Positions 33,750 through 45,268 are shown, numbered from the stretch's first letter. The stretch is DNA of 64,000 nucleotides from Torymus aiolomorphi (GCA_036365515.1 CM070874.1:170249297-170313296), one strand, 5' to 3'. A program made the numbers and translations. Notes: generated by a model from the letters alone, not told the origin.

Positions 33750-36017
33750 ACTGTTGAATATCGTAGAGATTCAACAGATATTAAAATATTTTAAACATCA
33801 GTGATTTTCTGTTAGAATTTTCAATAATAATAAAATGATAGTAAGATTTCGAATAATAAATTCACTAATTTCCTTCATAACACCAGAATATACTTAATAA
33901 AATTGTATCAGTGATTTTAGAATTTGATTTAAATAGTATTCTAAATTCCGTAATGCGTCTGAGGACGTAACACCTCCCCCCTTAGACTGTTGAATGTCGT
34001 AGAAATTCAACAAGTGTATTATTAAGCATCAGAGATTTCCGTTTACAAAAATTAATTGACGTTTGTTAATTATATTGGGTGTCTCGCTTTTTTATGACAG
34101 AAATTACGTAGGCGCAGGCCGTAAGTAGTTCGAATTGCGGCATTTGGAAGTGCTGAATTCACAAAAACTGCTGCACGTATACTTTTCGATTACTCGCTTC
34201 ATTGCGGTATTATGTGCACAAAATGCGAATATACACAGTTTCTACATTCGAGAAAATGACTGACGCTGATTTTTTCGTTACAAAAGATTCATAATAAAAA
34301 CAATAATTAAGATTCAAATAAAAATAATAATAAATATTTAATAATTTTAAATAAAATTTCGTATCGTCTATATGTTTCTATAAAATAAATTAATTATTTT
34401 CCTTCCTAAAACTAGTCTACACTTAACCTACCGTTTGACTTTGTATCTCACGTTGAATACCGACTTTTCTAGCATTCAAATTTCGAAGAATTCATATAAA
34501 CATGTATATCTTAATTTTACATAGCATTTCGATAATTTAATTATTTTGTTATCGGTAATTAGTAATAATTTTTGTTTTGCTGTTTTTACATAAAATAAAG
34601 TCATTGATTAACAAAATTTAGAAATAACGTGTATATTAAATAATTTTGTAGTAATTAAAAGATGAGGAGAATTATATAGGAAATGATTCAAGTGATCATT
34701 TACTTCCCTCCCTGCTGAGATATTTGGCAAAAGATATATTTTTTTCTTTCTTTAAGTAGAATAATATTAAAGGGATTTTGATATTATTATAACAGAATTA
34801 TTTTAACAATCATATTATAATTATTTCCAAAAAAAAAATACAATTTGTGTGGGGTTTTTTTCGTAAAAAAAGGAATGGAAATAACTCGAAATGATTTTGA
34901 TGAATTTTGACTGGTTATAGCTTTTATACATCATTGTATTTTACCTTCGTTTGAAAATTTTCAGCCATATCAAAAGTTCATTTTAGAACTTAATCTTTTT
35001 CTGGCATAGGTAGCATTCACGTGTTTGCTTTAAAGAATACGCAATCTGTTAGAGTAGAAAAATATTTTACATACTCAATTCGATGCAGAATAGTGTATCT
35101 TATAGGGTGATCATGTTAAGATATGTCTGAACTGATCACTTCCAATACATATATTCTATTTCATCTTAGCAATGTGAACATAGCTACCTAGACAATTTTT
35201 TCTGTTCTTAAACTCTTAAAAAATTTTATGAGTGCGAACAATTGTTTTGTTTTTTAGACAAATACAGTTTAATTTTGCATAAAATTATAGTCAAATTATT
35301 TTTTTTTTTATCTTATGTGAAAAGGTTTGGGAATGTTTTTATATCTTTTCCTTTTGGATTAGTTCTATATTTTCTTATAAAATCATAAGTTATTAAATTG
35401 ATCCCTCTAAAATTTTTCTACTTTGTGACTAAAATTTCTGTTAAATAATTTTTTTATTATTTAATAACACATCATTTTTACAAATAAAATTTTTGCTTGT
35501 TTCATTATTGCAGAACGAAAATTGAGATATTTTAATATGTAATCATAATTATTTTGTTTGTTGTTCTATATATTTCAAATTATCAACGATATTATTATTA
35601 GTTATAGTATTATTTCTAAAATTTATCATGTATGAAAATATTCTTATAATTTCCTTATTTAAACTTATCTTATTTCGATCACGTCTTTCTAAAATTATTA
35701 TCTTACTTAGGGAATATAGTTGCTTTTCACAAAATACTGATAAGTTGATACGAACAATGAATGATAAGTGATTCTAATTTTAAATTGTATATTTGATAAA
35801 ATCTAGATCACCTTAGGTTGACCAAGAAGTAGGATGATTTTGCTTCATATGAAAAATTAGGCTGCAATGATGCTATTTATGCAATGATACTATTCCCTGT
35901 TGCTGTATTAAAAATTTTGAAAAATTAGTAGAGGTTATAATAAATTTTGAGTATGCTGTCCATATCCTAAAACAAAAATGTTGTATTATTATTTGTTATT
36001 ATCTTTGCTTGTTGATA
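33750..36017. other. AT-rich 3' part of the gag-only element
   Basis: Apart from the duplicated polypurine region (33,950-34,040) I see no ORF, no RT motif and no repeat. This is where pol would be expected, and it is absent. Confidence 0.7.
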
Positions 36018-36653
36018 TTATTTTGTTCCAATAGCATTGCGAATTCTTGTGTTGATCCCTTTCAACTTGTTCATATTTGGTTTTTTAGTTGGCCATGTTT
36101 TGTCTCCTCTTTTGAAAATTTTCATGATTTTGAATTTATTGTAGCAATCTTTAGATTTCAATTTTAATCTTGTATTTTTTACAAATTCATTAAAATATTC
36201 TTTATAATTAGATATCCATTTTAGTTTTCTGATGTTTTTATTAGATTTTACTTTGATAGGATAGTTAAAAACTAACTGCAATTGGTGTACTTTATTAGGA
36301 TTTGTATTTAGATTGATTATTACGTTATGATCTTGATTATCCAAGCTTTCTTTAAGTTGACTTTTATTTTCTAGATGTTTTTGAAGTTCTTGATTTTCAA
36401 ACATATATTTTGATTTATTTTCATTTTCAAAAACTACCTTATTATTATTTAATAAGTTATTCACATTTTTTGTATCATTTAATAAAGAATCTTCGGAATA
36501 CCTTAATCCTACATTCTCTTTTAACAGATTTTCAAATGGCTTTTGTTCAAATTTAGTTTTAATTTGAATATATTCGGAATCAGATGACTCGGCTAAACCA
36601 GAAATTTCGAATAAAATGTCCTTAAGATCATCATAAAAAGTTACTGTTTCCAA
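36018..36653 (-). CDS. Second ORF of the gag-only element, unknown
   Basis: ATG at 36,653 overlaps the end of the zinc-knuckle ORF by 13 bp in another frame; 211 codons. Asn/Lys/Leu-rich and charged, with no Cys cluster, no aspartic protease DSG/DTG and no RT motif. The C-terminus is basic (FKRGDKTWPTKKPNMNKL). The overlap suggests frameshift or reinitiation expression after the knuckle protein, as gag-pol junctions use, but the sequence gives no enzymatic signature. Not recognised. Confidence 0.5.
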   Translation of the reverse strand: METVTFYDDLKDILFEISGLAESSDSEYIQIKTKFEQKPFENLLKENVGLRYSEDSLLNDTKNVNNLLNNNKVVFENENKSKYMFENQELQKHLENKSQLKESLDNQDHNVIINLNTNPNKVHQLQLVFNYPIKVKSNKNIRKLKWISNYKEYFNEFVKNTRLKLKSKDCYNKFKIMKIFKRGDKTWPTKKPNMNKLKGINTRIRNAIGTK

Positions 36654-37666
36654 TGATTATTATTTTTTTCATTATTCTCATTTGAATTTTCATTCTTTTG
36701 GTTATTTATATCACATTCAATTAAGTTAATTTCATCATCATCCTCATAAGTTTCCATATTAGATTCATTGAAATTCATTTTATTATTAGTCTCATAATCT
36801 TTTACAGATTCCATAAATTCAATTAAATTTGTTTCCATAATTTTTTCAATTTCATGATTATTTTTGTTAAAGTCTATAAAATTAATTTCATTAATATTTT
36901 CATGATTTTTTATAATTATATTATTAACTTTTGGTTCATCAGTGATTTCATTCATTTTTATAAAAGGTTCGACAATTAAATTAATTTCTTCATCATTCTT
37001 AATTATTTTAATTTCCTGTTTATTTTCATCGTAAATTTTAATATTAGTTGCATTAATTTTATTTTTCTGTATTTTGAAATCGTTAATTGATTCTTTTATT
37101 ATATTATTATGCGATTCAACAGTATTATTATTCGGGTATTGTTTGAGTGACTCACATTCTTCAATTTTACCCAAATCTTTAAAAACCTTTGAAAATAAAG
37201 TTTTCGCCTCTTCACAATTCGATGCGTCGTGATCTTTTTCTGAGCAAATTTCACACCAAATTATTTTTTCTGTAGGTCTGCAGTAAGGCGATGAGCATTT
37301 TTTGGCTGAGTGATTCGTGAGGACCCAATGATAACAGTCATGTTCAAATTTGATTCTAAGAGAACATTGCATAATTGTATGTCCTGTGCTTTGACAATAC
37401 TGGCAATGAGTTAAATTACTTTTATTGTATTTACATACGTTTATAGTGTGTCCCTGTTTATAACACAGATTACATTCAAGTTTCATTTTAATGTTGACTG
37501 AATCGCAGTAGGGTGATATGTGGTTTCCACTTTTGCAATAAATACATCTTGTATATGGGCAAAGTAAAGCTTCATGACCTTGATTTTTACAAATTTAACA
37601 AAGGACTATTTCGGATGGTATTGAAATTTCCCAAAAAGAAATACTGGTTTGATTGTTTCTGAACAT
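36641..37666 (-). pseudogene. Gag-like protein with tandem CCHC zinc knuckles
   Basis: Frame from an ATG at 37,666 to a stop at 36,641, with one nonsense TAA at 37,595-37,597. Six knuckle-like units follow each other: C*ICKNQGHEALLC (holding the stop), CIYCKSGNHISPYC, CNLCYKQGHTINVC, CQYCQSTGHTIMQC, CYHWVLTNHSAKKC (second Cys now Trp) and CEICSEKDHDASNC. About 190 residues of Asn/Glu/Ile-rich low-complexity sequence follow. CCHC knuckles bind nucleic acid and are typical of retroelement gag; six is more than usual. An ATG at 37,486 after the stop could still give a 281-codon product with four units. The frame is open somewhat upstream of 37,666 without a better start. Confidence 0.7.
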
Positions 37667-37739
37667 ATTTATAGTTTGTTCTATTTGAACTGCTTGTTTT
37701 ATTTTTGCTATGCATTTATTATTCTTTTATAGTTTAGAG

Positions 37740-38588
37740 TTTTCTCTTCTTTATCTTTTTCTTTTGTGATTCTTATTTATCTTTTATGTTTATACATTAT
37801 TTTCTTATTTTATTATATTTCTCTTTGTAATATCGTATTATATTTTTTTCCTTTGTAATATTCTCGTTTGTATTGTAATGTATATTTCCGTTGGCAATTA
37901 CTTATTTGATAATATAGTTTATTTATTTATTTGTCACTTTTATATCTCTATGGATTTTTTTCCGTTTACTTAGTATTTTAATGTTATTTATTTGGTGACT
38001 ATTCTTAATTTTTTGTAATTATAATTTGTTATTATAATATTTTGTTTATATATTGTAATATTTTCTTTTTGTTTCGTTATTTTTCGCGTAAGTAATATAT
38101 TTTGACTTCACTATGTAATTTTATTTTGTCACTTGCTATTTCAATTATAATTTGTTACATAATTGTGGTTAATAATTGTTTTCTTAGTTTCTTGTTTTAT
38201 TACTCCTTGTAGTGTCCTATTTTTTTTTTCGATTGTAATATTTTTATTTGTATTGTAATATGTATTACGATTTCAATTTTCTAATCTGTGTTAGACTGTA
38301 TTTGTATTTTGCGTAATGTATAAAATGTCCTTTGTTTTGTAGAAAATTATTCTCATTTCTTGTATTTATCATTTGTTAGATATTTTGTTAATAACTCGAC
38401 GAGCCGTACGCATTTATCTTTGGTAGTTTTGGTAATTCATGCTATAATGAATGGCCCCAACTACTTACTGCAAAATGTGAAGATCGGACTTATTTTATGT
38501 TAGTTTATATAAGAATATTTCCCTCGTCTTTCAAGAGCTTGTTTCATCTACTTTAAAACGTTTAAAGTTTGATTTAGCTGATCTAACG
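37740..38588. other. AT-rich leader of the gag-only element
   Basis: No ORF. T-rich on the plus strand with taatattt-type words; nothing further supported. Confidence 0.6.
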
Positions 38589-38862
38589 AACTTTCGTTCG
38601 ACTGTGTACCGGAACCACTGTTCCGAAAAATAGTTATTTTATTTCTTTTATTTTAAATAGTCTAGTGAACTAATGTTCGATCGGTGCCGGAACCACTGTT
38701 AAGTTCCGGAGAAAAGTTATTTTTATTCTTTAATTTGAAATAGTCTAGTGAACGATTGTTCGATCGGTACCAGAACCACTGTTACGTTCCGAAAAATAAT
38801 TATTTTATTTCTTTTATTTTAAATAGTCTAGTGAACTAATGTTCGATCGGTACCGGAACCAC
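38589..38862 (-). repeat. ~82-bp tandem repeat carrying PBS-like sequence
   Basis: Three and a half units. Each ends (plus strand) gttcgatcggtaccggaacc or a variant. Read on the minus strand the last unit gives TGGTTCCGGTACCGATCG starting 1 nt inside the right LTR, the place of a primer-binding site. Its complement has a GTTCGATC T-loop-like word and ends CCA, as a tRNA 3' end would. Confidence 0.6.
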
Positions 38863-39597
38863 TGTTAAGTCTTGAATGTCGAGGAATCTACTCTTATATT
38901 TGTATTGAAATTTGCATGGTTTATCTTCAAATTATATTTGAATGATATATATATATATATATATATTATATTTTCAATTGATATTTGATTTATATTACCT
39001 TTATTCTGGGCGTAGACTCTCGTAAATAATAAACAGCTGATTAGTTAGATGCACTATTTATTGAATGATATAAGTTTTATAAATAAGACTATGCGATTTA
39101 CAACTTATTAACTTTGTTAAACAATATATAATACCGATAGATTATTGATTTTATTGATATAAGAAATTCTCTTTGTAATTGAATGTAGGGTATTTGACCA
39201 GTATAAAATATTCGCTACTCCTTTTGTCGACTGGAGTTGTACGGAGTTCGCGATCTGTTCACGATGACTAATTTGTGTAGTGAGAGTCGCCGTATTTATT
39301 AAGCGGTTAAATTAGGTTGAATATGATTTTGATGCTGACTCAAAATCATCTTTTTAAACAAATTTAGTACACATTTGACAAAAATCGTTCGGTTTCGAAG
39401 TTGAGAAATGCTGAGTCTACATAAAAGTTTCGACGAGCGTACACCTTCGTGAAGTAGGTGTCTCGCTACGTCACGCTGTTGCGTAGCCGAAGTGCTGCAT
39501 TTGTCAAATTCGCAATTACATCAGTTTGTGGGTCAGAAAATTACTGATGAGAAATATGCATGTAAATTGATTTTAGAAATACGTTACGGACGTAACA
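38863..39597 (-). repeat. 5' LTR of the gag-only element
   Basis: Starts (plus strand) TGTTAAGTCTTGAATGTCG and ends ACGGACGTAACA. Includes an (AT)n at about 38,944-38,965 absent from the partner. Confidence 0.9.
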
Positions 39598-39964
39598 ACT
39601 TTATAAGGAGAAATCAGTGATTCTTGATTAGCTGACTGAATGTAAATCGGGATCTGATATTCAGGTTATGTTCTTAACTAACAAAACTTCCATACCTAAA
39701 TACAGTAATACATAATGTGTAAAAGAGAATAGAAAAGTAAAGTAACTTAACTCTAACTAAGAGTATGGGGTAAGCAATTGTAATTCATATTATCATAACG
39801 TACATACATTGAGGTTAGAAGTTTTTTCTTGTTCATTTTATTTTCTAAACATTATTTATTAGTATGCTCATAACTTTTAACACACTTGAGCATTATAAAC
39901 CATGAAATATCTAAAGAAAAATGTACTCATTTAACATTAGCGCATCACTAATATTTTAGGTTAT
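39598..39964 (-). repeat. ~435-bp satellite, inverted orientation, segment
   Basis: Continues the array interrupted at 33,010 and ends with the target duplication of the 216-bp element. Confidence 0.85.
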
Positions 39965-40180
39965 TGAAGGATGTGATTCTCACATTGACTAGTGCACACA
40001 GCTAGTGTCCACTTAACTATATTCTAAGACTATAGTTTTTGACCTTGATAAGGGACGTAAATAAATCGTCCGAAACGTTGGATTTAAAGATTATTGTTTT
40101 TTTATAACCTGGGCAGTAGAACCATTAGCGTCCTATCCTTCAATGTATTCAACCATGACTGCCATTGGCTGCACAAAACC
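39965..40180 (+). mobile_element. 216-bp short retroelement fragment with 14-bp duplication
   Basis: Flanked by ATATTTTAGGTTAT at 39,951-39,964 and 40,181-40,194. Contains ccttgataagggacg...cgtcc then GAAACGTTGG, the same stem-GAAACG layout as the Penelope ends. The long variable-type duplication points to target-primed reverse transcription. TTGAAGGAT near the start and ATCCTTCAA near 40,134 form a short inverted pair. No ORF. Confidence 0.65.
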
Positions 40181-41130
40181 ATATTTTAGGTTATGTTTTT
40201 AATGAATATAAATTGTGTTTTCTGATTCAGTAGTCCATAATCTATGAAAAATTACTTAAATCATGTACTTGATAAGGAGAAATCAATATTCTTGGTTAGC
40301 TGACTGAATGTAAATCGGGATCTGTTATTCAGGTTATGTTCTTAACCAACAAAACTTGCGCATGTAAATTCAGGAATACATAATGTGTAAAATAGAATTG
40401 AAAAGTAAAGTGAATTGAGTCTATTTAAGAGTATGGGGTAAGCAATTATAATTCATATTATCATAACCTACCTACATTGAGGTTAGAAGTTTTTTCTGGT
40501 TCATTTCATTTTTTAAACATTATTTATTGGTATGCCAATACCTTTTAGCACACTTGAGCGTTATAAACCATGAAATATGTAAAGAAAAATGTACTCATTT
40601 ATCATTAGCGCATCACTAATATTTTAGGTTATGTTTTTAATCAATATAAATTGTGTTATCTGATTCAGTTGTCCATAATCTATGAAAAATTACCTAAATC
40701 ATTTACTCTATAAGGAGAAATTAGTAATTCTTGGTTAGCTGACTGAATGTAAATCTGGATCTGTTTTTCAGGTTATGTTCTTAACCAACAAAACTTGTGC
40801 ATCTAAATTCTGTAATACATAATGTGTAAAAGAGAATAGAAAAGTAAAGTAAATCTTCTTAAATCTCCTTTTATTAGGACTATGGACGGAAATAATTATA
40901 ATTCATGTAATCATAACATATCTAGATTGAGGTTAGAAGGTTATATGGTTGATTTTGAATTTTAAATATTATTTATTAGCATTCATTTTGTACACTTATA
41001 TATTACAAACAATTAAGTATGAAAAAAATGTAATTATTAATCATTAGCTCATCACTATTATTTTAGGTTAGGTTTTTAATTAATATTAATTGTGTTATCT
41101 AATTCAGCGCTCCGTAATCTATGAAAAATG
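40181..41130 (-). repeat. ~435-bp satellite, inverted orientation, final block
   Basis: Two units plus the diverged terminal unit, matching 21,070-22,000 in reverse. Confidence 0.85.
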
Positions 41131-41379
41131 ACTTTAATCGTTTGATATATAGTGTCAAGTCGTATACTCCAATCAACTAAAGAAGTTTTTTTAGAAAATT
41201 GACACTTTAACACCGCATTTTCGAGGTTATAATGTTATAATATCATTTTCCCTATAGTTTTCCTATATTCGGCAATTCTTAATCTTGGAGCTCCAGCAAG
41301 ATTCATTGAGTAAGGATATTCCTATGGCAAGTTTTACGATTTTGTAAAAGAAAAAGTCGGTTTTGCCCACTCTGCGGCA

Positions 41380-42218
41380 CTATGGAGCAGTGCCTCTCTC
41401 TCTCCCTCTCCTCTGGCGTTGGCTGCTGCTGTCAGCAGCATGGGAGAGCGAGGCTCGCTTGTGCTCCGGCTACAGCTCGTCCTCGATGTAGGTGCTACTT
41501 GCCTCCTCGTTCCTGGCCAGCCTGGCACGACGGGGGGAAAACCTCCGAAGGAGATACTCGCATTGACACGGGGTATGGAGAGAGACGGTGCGCGAGTAGG
41601 TGTGTGCGTGTGCACGACGTTGCGCGTTGACACATCGTTCGCCGCGGTCGCCGTGCCTTCCCCAAATACTTCTTATTTCAGTAACAGGCAATTTGCCACC
41701 TTACATATTATATGTGAAAAAGAATAATTTAGGACAAGTAAAGAAGTTCACCCTATCAGACATTAAACGAAGATAAATATAGGAGTGTTAATGCTATAAA
41801 CATTTTTCTTAAGCATTTGGCTATGGCGGTACTGGCTTCATAACATGCATGAAGGATTTTGAATTTCTCAAAACAATCTTTATTTACCTCAGTATACGTA
41901 TAAAAATCGAATATATGCGATAAAGATTATTAAAAACATGTGGATTTAAAAGCACCAAAGGATCTACATGTTAAACCACTTAACAAACTTGACTGACTGA
42001 TGTGGATATGACTGTTACACGTCCTCATAGCTTACAAGTCTGATGGACCGTACACTGAGGTACCAGAATATTTGTTCTAAATGTAAAATATTTTGAGCTA
42101 AAAACAATACTTTTTTGTATTTCAGGGCAGAGATGGAGTTAAGAAATAAAGAAGAAGAAATAAAGAAGTATTTTAGTAATTTTATCTTTAAAGCTGTTTT
42201 CTACATAATCTAAAATTT
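41380..42218. other. GC-rich flank (probable LTR remainder) then AT-rich sequence
   Basis: 41,380-41,690 is GC-rich like the LTR interrupted at 20,825 and is likely its continuation; the open frames in it are compositional. 41,700-42,218 is AT-rich with nothing I can name. Confidence 0.45.
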
Positions 42219-42682
42219 TGATAAAATGAGACCCAAAAATAATTTTTGATCGATTTTAATCAAATATATGGCCATTTCAAAATTTTTGCTCTGCCGTCGT
42301 CTTCAGATTCAGGAACTGCATATATTTTAATGGGAGAGTTCCTAAAATTTTGGTATTTTATATGACTATTGACTGAAGAGTTGTACGTGTCCAATTTATT
42401 TGATTAAATAATTTTTTACGGTCAAATTGATAAAAAATCTGAATTTCACTTAAATTTAAGATTTTTTAGCAATCTTTGACCGTAAAAAATTATTTAATCA
42501 AATAAATTGGACACGTACAACTCTTCAGTCAATAGTCATATAAAATACCAAAATTTTAGGAACTCTCCCATTAAAATATATGCAGTTCCTGAATCTGGGG
42601 TCGACGGCAGAGCAAAAATTTTGAAATGGCCATATATTTGGTTAAAATCGATCATAAATTATTTTTGGATCTCATTTTATCA
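42219..42682. mobile_element. 464-bp foldback element
   Basis: Left part gataaaatgagacccaaaaa and right part tttttggatctcattttatc are inverted. Homology continues with few gaps to a centre near 42,450 (cttaaatttaag). No ORF; class unknown. Confidence 0.75.
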
Positions 42683-43241
42683 TAAATTGAATATATTTTT
42701 AGGATATTACTTCTAAATATTTCTAATTATGAAAATTTATTTTTTTCAAGTCATTTTATGAAGAAAATTTTAAAGGTGTCTGACCCCCTTAAGAATCGAT
42801 ATTTTTATGAAATATTTTTATGAAATTTTTACGAAATTCATATTTTGAAAGTCAATTATTATCGTTGCCCTAGTACACGTTGCCGCGGGACTCAATCTGA
42901 AATTACTTTCTCGGGGATATGCCCTAGTACACAATAATTATTTTATTTATATATGATATACAAATTAAATAGAACTATTGCATAATTTGCTCTAAAACTT
43001 TATGTTTATGTTTTGGGGCTAATTTGGAATGAGTAAAAAATTTTAACCAACATAATCTCTTGAAATTTTAACACAATGTTGTACTTGATAAGTGTAATAA
43101 GTGGTGAAAAATGTGAGTCAATCAATCGAATATTCTTTTTAAAAATGCAAATATAAGAAATTTATAAAAAAATTTTAACCTCAAATATCTTTGGTCGCAA
43201 CGGTCAGATTTTTCTCGGCAAAAAACTGAATCCATAGATTA
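42683..43241. other. AT-rich stretch before gypsy element
   Basis: Includes a short repeat of gccctagtacac at about 42,870 and 42,922; no gene seen. Confidence 0.5.
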
Positions 43242-43690
43242 TGACGGAAAATAATACTTCGTCATTTTCCCCTCTCTCCGCATTACCTCTGTATTGACAT
43301 ATTGAGATTGTTACAGGTGCAGACGACTCAAAAGGACGCCTAGCCAAGAGGGAGAGAGAGCGAGAGCGCGAAGAGCGCGCGCAACACGGTAGACTCGAGA
43401 GAGTCTAGATGAGTCTCGTTTTGGATAGCACCCGCGCTGCTTGCTCAAGAACCGTATCCATGACGTGTGTCCCCCGCGAGAGCGTGAGTGTGTGTTGGTG
43501 CATACCCTGCCACGGCACGTAGCCCTCCCGAGGCAAGCGACTGCGAGCAACGCACCAGGTGCTGGTGCGGAGGGACCACCGGCGACAGAGATATCACGCA
43601 ATTGTAAGTGCTGGCTCGACTCATCTCTCTCTCTCTAACTCGCGGCGACTCGGGCCCCCTTAGTTCGCCTGCTGATCGCGTCTCGCTATA
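43242..43690 (+). repeat. Gypsy 5' LTR and leader
   Basis: Only the first ~128 bp can be matched to the truncated 3' LTR; the 3' limit and the PBS are not resolved. GC-rich after 43,360. Confidence 0.6.
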
Positions 43691-43839
43691 AGTGTTCCCC
43701 CCTTTTCCTAGCGTACAGGAAGAGTGGTCGCAGTTCCCCTAACAAGCACAGGGAAAACGCTCCGGCAAGAAACGGCGAAGCGAATTACGCGCCGCCAACT
43801 CCAACCAGCGACAAGAACGCCAACAACCAGCCCGGGCCA

Positions 43840-43932
43840 AAAGAGCACGTGCGGTGCTGCGGTTGTAGTTGGCCTGGCTATATTAAGACACGCTGCCCGG
43901 AGTGCTCGGGAAAAGGCAGTGGGGGTGCGTAG
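43840..43932 (+). pseudogene. Gag zinc-knuckle remnant
   Basis: A frame reads CCGCSWPGYIKTRCPECSGK: a CCHC knuckle in which the His is Tyr. It ends at a TAG near 43,930, just as the protease-RT frame opens. The rest of gag is missing or unrecognisable between the leader and here. Confidence 0.55.
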
Positions 43933-45268
43933 GTGAGGTTCCTCTCGCCCCTCCAAAAGCTGACGTGACCTCAACTGCGCCTCCGCAAGATGCTCCGGCT
44001 GCATCCGTCACAGCAACCTCTACTGAGTCGGAGGGAAATTTGAGTACTCAGAGTCAACCAGAATACTCGCGATGGTATTTACCCGCGGGTCTTGGCGGAT
44101 TTCGCATACACGCGCTACACGACTCAGGCGCATCTCGCACCGCAGTAGGCCCGATTGGCTTGCAGATTGCGACCGCATGTGGCAAGAAGATTACGTCGCA
44201 CCGCGGAAGAGGCGCACGCCTCGCTAACGGCAATACCGCGGCGGTGTTGGGCCACGTAGACCTGCCCTTTGACGTGGCAGGTGTGAGACATGACCTGGAC
44301 GTGGTGATCCTCGAGGAATTGGACGCAGAGCGCCGGCTCGGCGCCGACTTCATGCGGAAATTTGACGCCGTGCTGTGGCCGCGCGAATCGACGCTTAGAA
44401 TCGAAGGAGTTAAAGTGCGAATTCCGTTAGAATTAGTCTCACTAGCGCATGACGAAGCGATCGCTGTTCATCTCGCGTCGGTTGGCCTCGCTGATGTTGA
44501 CGACGCCGAACGGCGACAGTTTCAAGAGTTGCTCGACCAACTGCTACCCGCGAGTTATACGCCATTAGGATGCACCAGCTGGACCGAACACAACATCGAA
44601 GTCTCAAGCACGAGGCCCATTAAGCAAAAGTATTACCCTGTCTCGAAGAAGCTCCAGGAGGAAATGCACAAGCAAGTGCGGGAGATGCTCGAAGCTGGCA
44701 TTATTGTCCAATCGACCAGTGAATGGTCGAGCCCTGTTGTGATGCAACGGAAAGCGAAACGCACGTACCGATTCTGCATCAATTATCGCAAGTTGAACGC
44801 GGTAACGAAGGCGAGCGCGTATCCGCTCCCTCACATGGATGCGATTTTACGCAAGCTCCAAGATGCTCGATATATATCGACGATCGATCTGAGCAGCGCC
44901 TATCACCAAATTCCGTTGCGGAAGGAGGCGCAGGTGCTAACCGCGTTTACTGTCCCTGGGATGAGCCTCTTCGAATTTACGCAAATGCTTTATGGGGTAG
45001 TGGGCGGACCAGCGACCTTTCAAGAGCTTTCGGACCGCGTTATCGGTCCGGAGATGGAACCTCATGCGTTCTCCTATTAGGACGATATTATTATCGTCAC
45101 GGAGACGTTTGAGGAACACCTTAAGTGGCTTAACCACGTTCTTCATCCATTAAAGACGCGGGTCTCACGATTAACCGTGAGAAAAGTGAGTTCTGTCGCA
45201 GCGAGGTCAAGTTTCTCGGGGTCTTAGTTAACCGAGACGGCATTAAGCGTGACCCGGACAAGATTGCT
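43902..45268 (+). pseudogene. Gypsy protease and reverse transcriptase
   Basis: The protease signature LHDSGASRTAVGP lies near residue 70. The linker then gives the RT with YYPVSKKLQEEMHKQV, AGIIVQSTSEWSSPVV, RFCINYRKLNAVT, ISTIDLSSAYHQIPL and FEFTQMLYGVVGGPATFQ. The catalytic box is SY*DDIII: TAG at 45,078-45,080 replaces the residue between Tyr and Asp-Asp, killing the enzyme. About 70 bp on, near 45,150, the frame shifts by one and continues as the RT thumb (TINREKSEFCRSEVKFLG). Other residues look well kept, so the damage is recent or scattered. Role by family: cDNA synthesis in virus-like particles. Confidence 0.9.

Larger units (their letters stand above)
33011..39597 (-). mobile_element. 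6.6-kb LTR retrotransposon with gag-like ORFs only
   Basis: LTRs of 726 and 735 bp with TGTTA...TAACA ends. A PBS-like site beside the right LTR and a polypurine tract beside the left LTR show that it reads on the minus strand. The ~5.1-kb interior has a zinc-knuckle ORF and a second short ORF but no protease, RT or integrase, like TR-GAG type non-autonomous elements. The target was satellite sequence; only 2-3 bp (AC or ACT) are shared at the flanks. The LTRs are highly similar over their inner ~490 bp but differ in a ~200-bp outer stretch. Confidence 0.85.
20826..41374. mobile_element. 20.5-kb nested element with Transib-type ends
   Basis: The left end CACAGTGGGCAAAACCGAC at 20,826 and the right end (complement of CAGAGTGGGCAAAACCGAC) at 41,374 face each other. 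Flanks are CGGCG (20,821-20,825) and CGGCA (41,375-41,379). Unique inverted arms of about 240 bp lead into ~435-bp satellite units, direct on the left and inverted on the right. Removing four later insertions (23,472-27,534; 28,108-32,761; 33,011-39,597; 39,965-40,180) leaves about 5.0 kb. No transposase is present. Its end sequence shares CACAGTGGGC with the element at 10,084 but then diverges, so they are different families. Confidence 0.7.

Noticed and set aside
39998..40070. Strict hammerhead in the 216-bp element
   Set aside because: The CTGANGA box is not present (cttgataa instead); only the stem-GAAACG half fits, so not annotated as a ribozyme.
43311..44004. Minus-strand ORFs over the gypsy LTR and leader
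   Set aside because: Antisense to recognisable gypsy sequence and GC-driven.
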